The notes under the pieces were generated by a model. It saw nothing but the letters and a program-made list of their open reading frames with translations, ran no database searches and was not told the origin of the DNA. A stretch of 64,000 bases of DNA from Coriobacteriia bacterium (GTDB taxonomy: Bacteria > Actinomycetota > Coriobacteriia > Anaerosomatales > Anaerosomataceae): contig JAUSOQ010000043.1 in assembly GCA_030655755.1 (NCBI GenBank), positions 186,001-250,000 of the forward strand, given 5' to 3'. The number at the start of each line of letters is the position of its first letter. Position 1 is the stretch's first letter. Below are positions 62,199 through 64,000 of this stretch, piece after piece. Position numbers and translations under genes: made by a program.

Positions 62199-63869
62199 TC
62201 AGACCTCCATGACGACAGGGATGATCATCGGCCGACGCCGCGTGCGCTCCCAGATGAACTGGCCGAGTGAGTCACGAAGCGCCTTCTTGACGACACTCTG
62301 GTCGGTGACGCCCTCCTTGGCAGTGCGAGCCAGCACTTTAGCAACTCGTTCTTGAGCATCGGAGAGCATGTTGTCGGTGTCTGATCCGAGGACAAGTCCG
62401 CGCGTTACCAGCTCGGCATCTTTTGCAACTGCGCCGGTCTGGGCGTCGATCGCTACGATGACGAGTGCGATGCCGTCGCTAGCCAACATCTGCCGGTCGC
62501 GAAGCACGACTTCACCGACATCGCCTACTGATAGCCCGTCGACGTAGACGACGCCTGACTCGACATGTTCTGCAAGACGCGCTCCCTTCTCGGAGAACTC
62601 GAGGCAAGAGCCGTTCTCTAAAATGAAGATGTTCTTCTCCAGCACGCCGGTCGCCTTGGCGAGCTTGGCATGCGCATAGAGGTGGCGTGTCTCTCCGTGG
62701 ATGGGTACGAAGTACTGTGGCCTGACGAGGTTCAACATGAGCTTGAGTTCCTCGGCCGCTGCGTGGCCGGATACATGCACCAGTGCAGAATCCTTGTGTA
62801 TGACTTCAGCGCCTTGTTTACAGAGGCGGTTGATGACGCGGCTGACAGCTTTCTCATTGCCCGGGACCGGTGTGGCCGAGATGACCACGGTGTCCCCCGT
62901 CTGGAGCTGCACGGTCTTGTGGTCCGCGTTAGCGATGCGTGCCAGTGCCGATAATGGTTCTCCCTGGCTACCGGTCGAGAGCACGACGACATCCTCGGGA
63001 GGTAGGTTTCCCATGTCGTAAGCGTCGATGATGTCCTTGTCGTCTATATGCAGATAGCCGAGTTCACGGGCGATACGCGTGTTGTTCACCATCGAGCGAC
63101 CCGTCACTGCGATCTTGCGCCCCGCAGCGACTGCGGCGTCGCAGACCTGCTGGACGCGGTGGATGTGTGATGCGAACGAAGCGACGATGATCCGCTGTTC
63201 CGCTCGCTGGAAGATATCACGCAGCGCCACGCCGACGACCGCTTCGGAAGGCGTATGGCCTGTCGACTCGGCATTGGTCGAGTCCGACATGAGCAGCATG
63301 ACGCCCTGTCGCGCCGACTTGGCGATCGCCTGGTAGTCGGTGAACCGGCCGTCGATCGGTGTCTGGTCCAACTTGAAGTCGCCCGTGTGCATGATGTTGC
63401 CGACCGGTGTTCTCACGAAGACCGCCACGCCATCCGGGATCGAGTGGTTGACGGGTATGAAGTCGAGGCCGAACACGCCCAGGTTCACGTGCCCACCGGG
63501 CTTGACCTCGCGCAGCTTCGCCTTCTTGAGCTTGTGTTCTTCAAGCTTTCCCTGGATGAGGCCGAGCGTCAGCTTCGTGCCGAGTATCGGCACGGGGACG
63601 CCTAGGTCTTTGAGTAGGTATGGAAGTGCGCCCGTATGGTCTTCGTGACCATGCGTGATGATGATGCCTTTGAGCTTGTTCTTGCGCTTCAGTATGTAGC
63701 TGTAGTCCGGTAGTAGAAGGTCGACGCCCGGTGTGTCGTCGTCAGGAAACATGATGCCCGCATCGATGACGATCATGTCATTGCCGTACTCGATGACCGT
63801 CATGTTCTTGCCGATCTCGTCAAGCCCGCCGAGCGGGATGACGCGAAGTCGTTCTGTCTTGTGTGTCAT
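62199..63869 (-). CDS. rnj: Ribonuclease J
   Basis: The 556-residue protein has the metallo-beta-lactamase motif THGHEDHTGALPYLL near residues 76-90, a beta-CASP domain with ATPVPGNEKAV and GHAAAEEL, and a C-terminal domain typical of RNase J. It has 5'-3' exonuclease and endonuclease activity on mRNA and rRNA precursors. With rny, the window encodes two main RNA decay enzymes. It follows a probable dapA, the common actinobacterial order. Confidence 0.95.
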   Translation of the reverse strand: MTHKTERLRVIPLGGLDEIGKNMTVIEYGNDMIVIDAGIMFPDDDTPGVDLLLPDYSYILKRKNKLKGIIITHGHEDHTGALPYLLKDLGVPVPILGTKLTLGLIQGKLEEHKLKKAKLREVKPGGHVNLGVFGLDFIPVNHSIPDGVAVFVRTPVGNIMHTGDFKLDQTPIDGRFTDYQAIAKSARQGVMLLMSDSTNAESTGHTPSEAVVGVALRDIFQRAEQRIIVASFASHIHRVQQVCDAAVAAGRKIAVTGRSMVNNTRIARELGYLHIDDKDIIDAYDMGNLPPEDVVVLSTGSQGEPLSALARIANADHKTVQLQTGDTVVISATPVPGNEKAVSRVINRLCKQGAEVIHKDSALVHVSGHAAAEELKLMLNLVRPQYFVPIHGETRHLYAHAKLAKATGVLEKNIFILENGSCLEFSEKGARLAEHVESGVVYVDGLSVGDVGEVVLRDRQMLASDGIALVIVAIDAQTGAVAKDAELVTRGLVLGSDTDNMLSDAQERVAKVLARTAKEGVTDQSVVKKALRDSLGQFIWERTRRRPMIIPVVMEV

Positions 63870-63940
63870 ATGATTCTGTGTCGTACTCCTTCGTTAGGGG
63901 GCTGTTCGGTAGTGCAAGCGGGGCTTTTCGGGCTCCGCAT

Positions 63941-64000
63941 TCAGTCGATGAGGCCGATGTGGCGCATGATGCGCGTCAGCTCGGCGGTCTGGTCCTCGTT
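63941..64000 (-). CDS. dapA: C-terminal end of a probable dihydrodipicolinate synthase, cut by window
   Basis: The last 60 bases read on the minus strand as NEDQTAELTRIMRHIGLID and a stop, in frame to the window edge. The sequence resembles the C-terminal helix of DapA, and dapA normally precedes rnj-ftsK in actinobacteria. The evidence is thin (19 residues) and rests mainly on gene order. Confidence 0.5.
   Translation of the reverse strand, partial: NEDQTAELTRIMRHIGLID

Overview
The window is a dense, GC-rich bacterial chromosome segment with very short intergenic spaces. Gene content and order point to an anaerobic member of the Actinomycetota, most likely Coriobacteriia or a close deep branch; this is inference from gene content, not a measured phylogeny. 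Actinobacterial signs are the DUF881-Sbp-DUF881 cluster, the glycine cleavage genes followed by GarA-like FHA and FtsR-like MerR genes (the order of the Mycobacterium Rv1823-Rv1828 region), an RsiG-like protein, and the dapA-rnj-ftsK and recA-recX-rny blocks. Signs of anaerobic life are an oxygen-sensitive class III ribonucleotide reductase (NrdD/NrdG), indolepyruvate:ferredoxin oxidoreductase, and lysine/peptidoglycan synthesis through DapL.

Layout. 1-6340: a truncated sugar-nucleotide enzyme, the DUF881/Sbp trio and a VanW-type envelope protein. 6375-10757: phenylacetate-CoA ligase with an ACT protein, a degenerate GGDEF membrane protein, a prepilin-like protein and a D,D-carboxypeptidase. 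10773-15935: the whole glycine cleavage P/T/H set plus a lipoate ligase. 15987-20156: RsiG-like, FHA and MerR regulators, a nuclease-fold-like protein, hpt, a K+ channel and apt. 20211-22641: two secreted coiled-coil cell-wall proteins, transcribed divergently. 22701-31673: an aromatic amino acid module (iorA, iorB, ACT protein, livKHMGF transporter, second PaaK) with a decayed second livK remnant. 31701-34683: small hypothetical proteins and a membrane glycosyltransferase. 34842-39471: nudix, dut and the nrdR-nrdD-redoxin-nrdG cluster, with tandem NrdR boxes. 39492-42000: a LysM protein facing lexA across four LexA boxes, then hflX. 42023-49033: dapL, dapF, miaA, a MEMO-AMMECR1 fusion, miaB, a PHP phosphoesterase and spoVS. 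49186-54642: a GHKL ATPase, rny, a 400-base non-coding gap, recX, recA and thpR. 54644-64000: cinA, pgsA, rimO, yajQ, a RodZ-like protein, ftsK, uppP, rnj and the last codons of a probable dapA.

Three regulatory circuits can be read directly. An SOS regulon links lexA, a YneA-like LysM protein, recA-recX, and an unassigned promoter upstream of rny whose spacer carries a perfect LexA box. An NrdR circuit controls nrdR-nrdD-nrdG. Possible cyclic-di-GMP input is suggested by an RsiG-type binding motif, a degenerate GGDEF protein and YajQ. The strongest candidate for something undescribed is the SOS-type promoter and structured non-coding stretch between recX and rny. No tRNA, rRNA, CRISPR array, insertion sequence or prophage was found.
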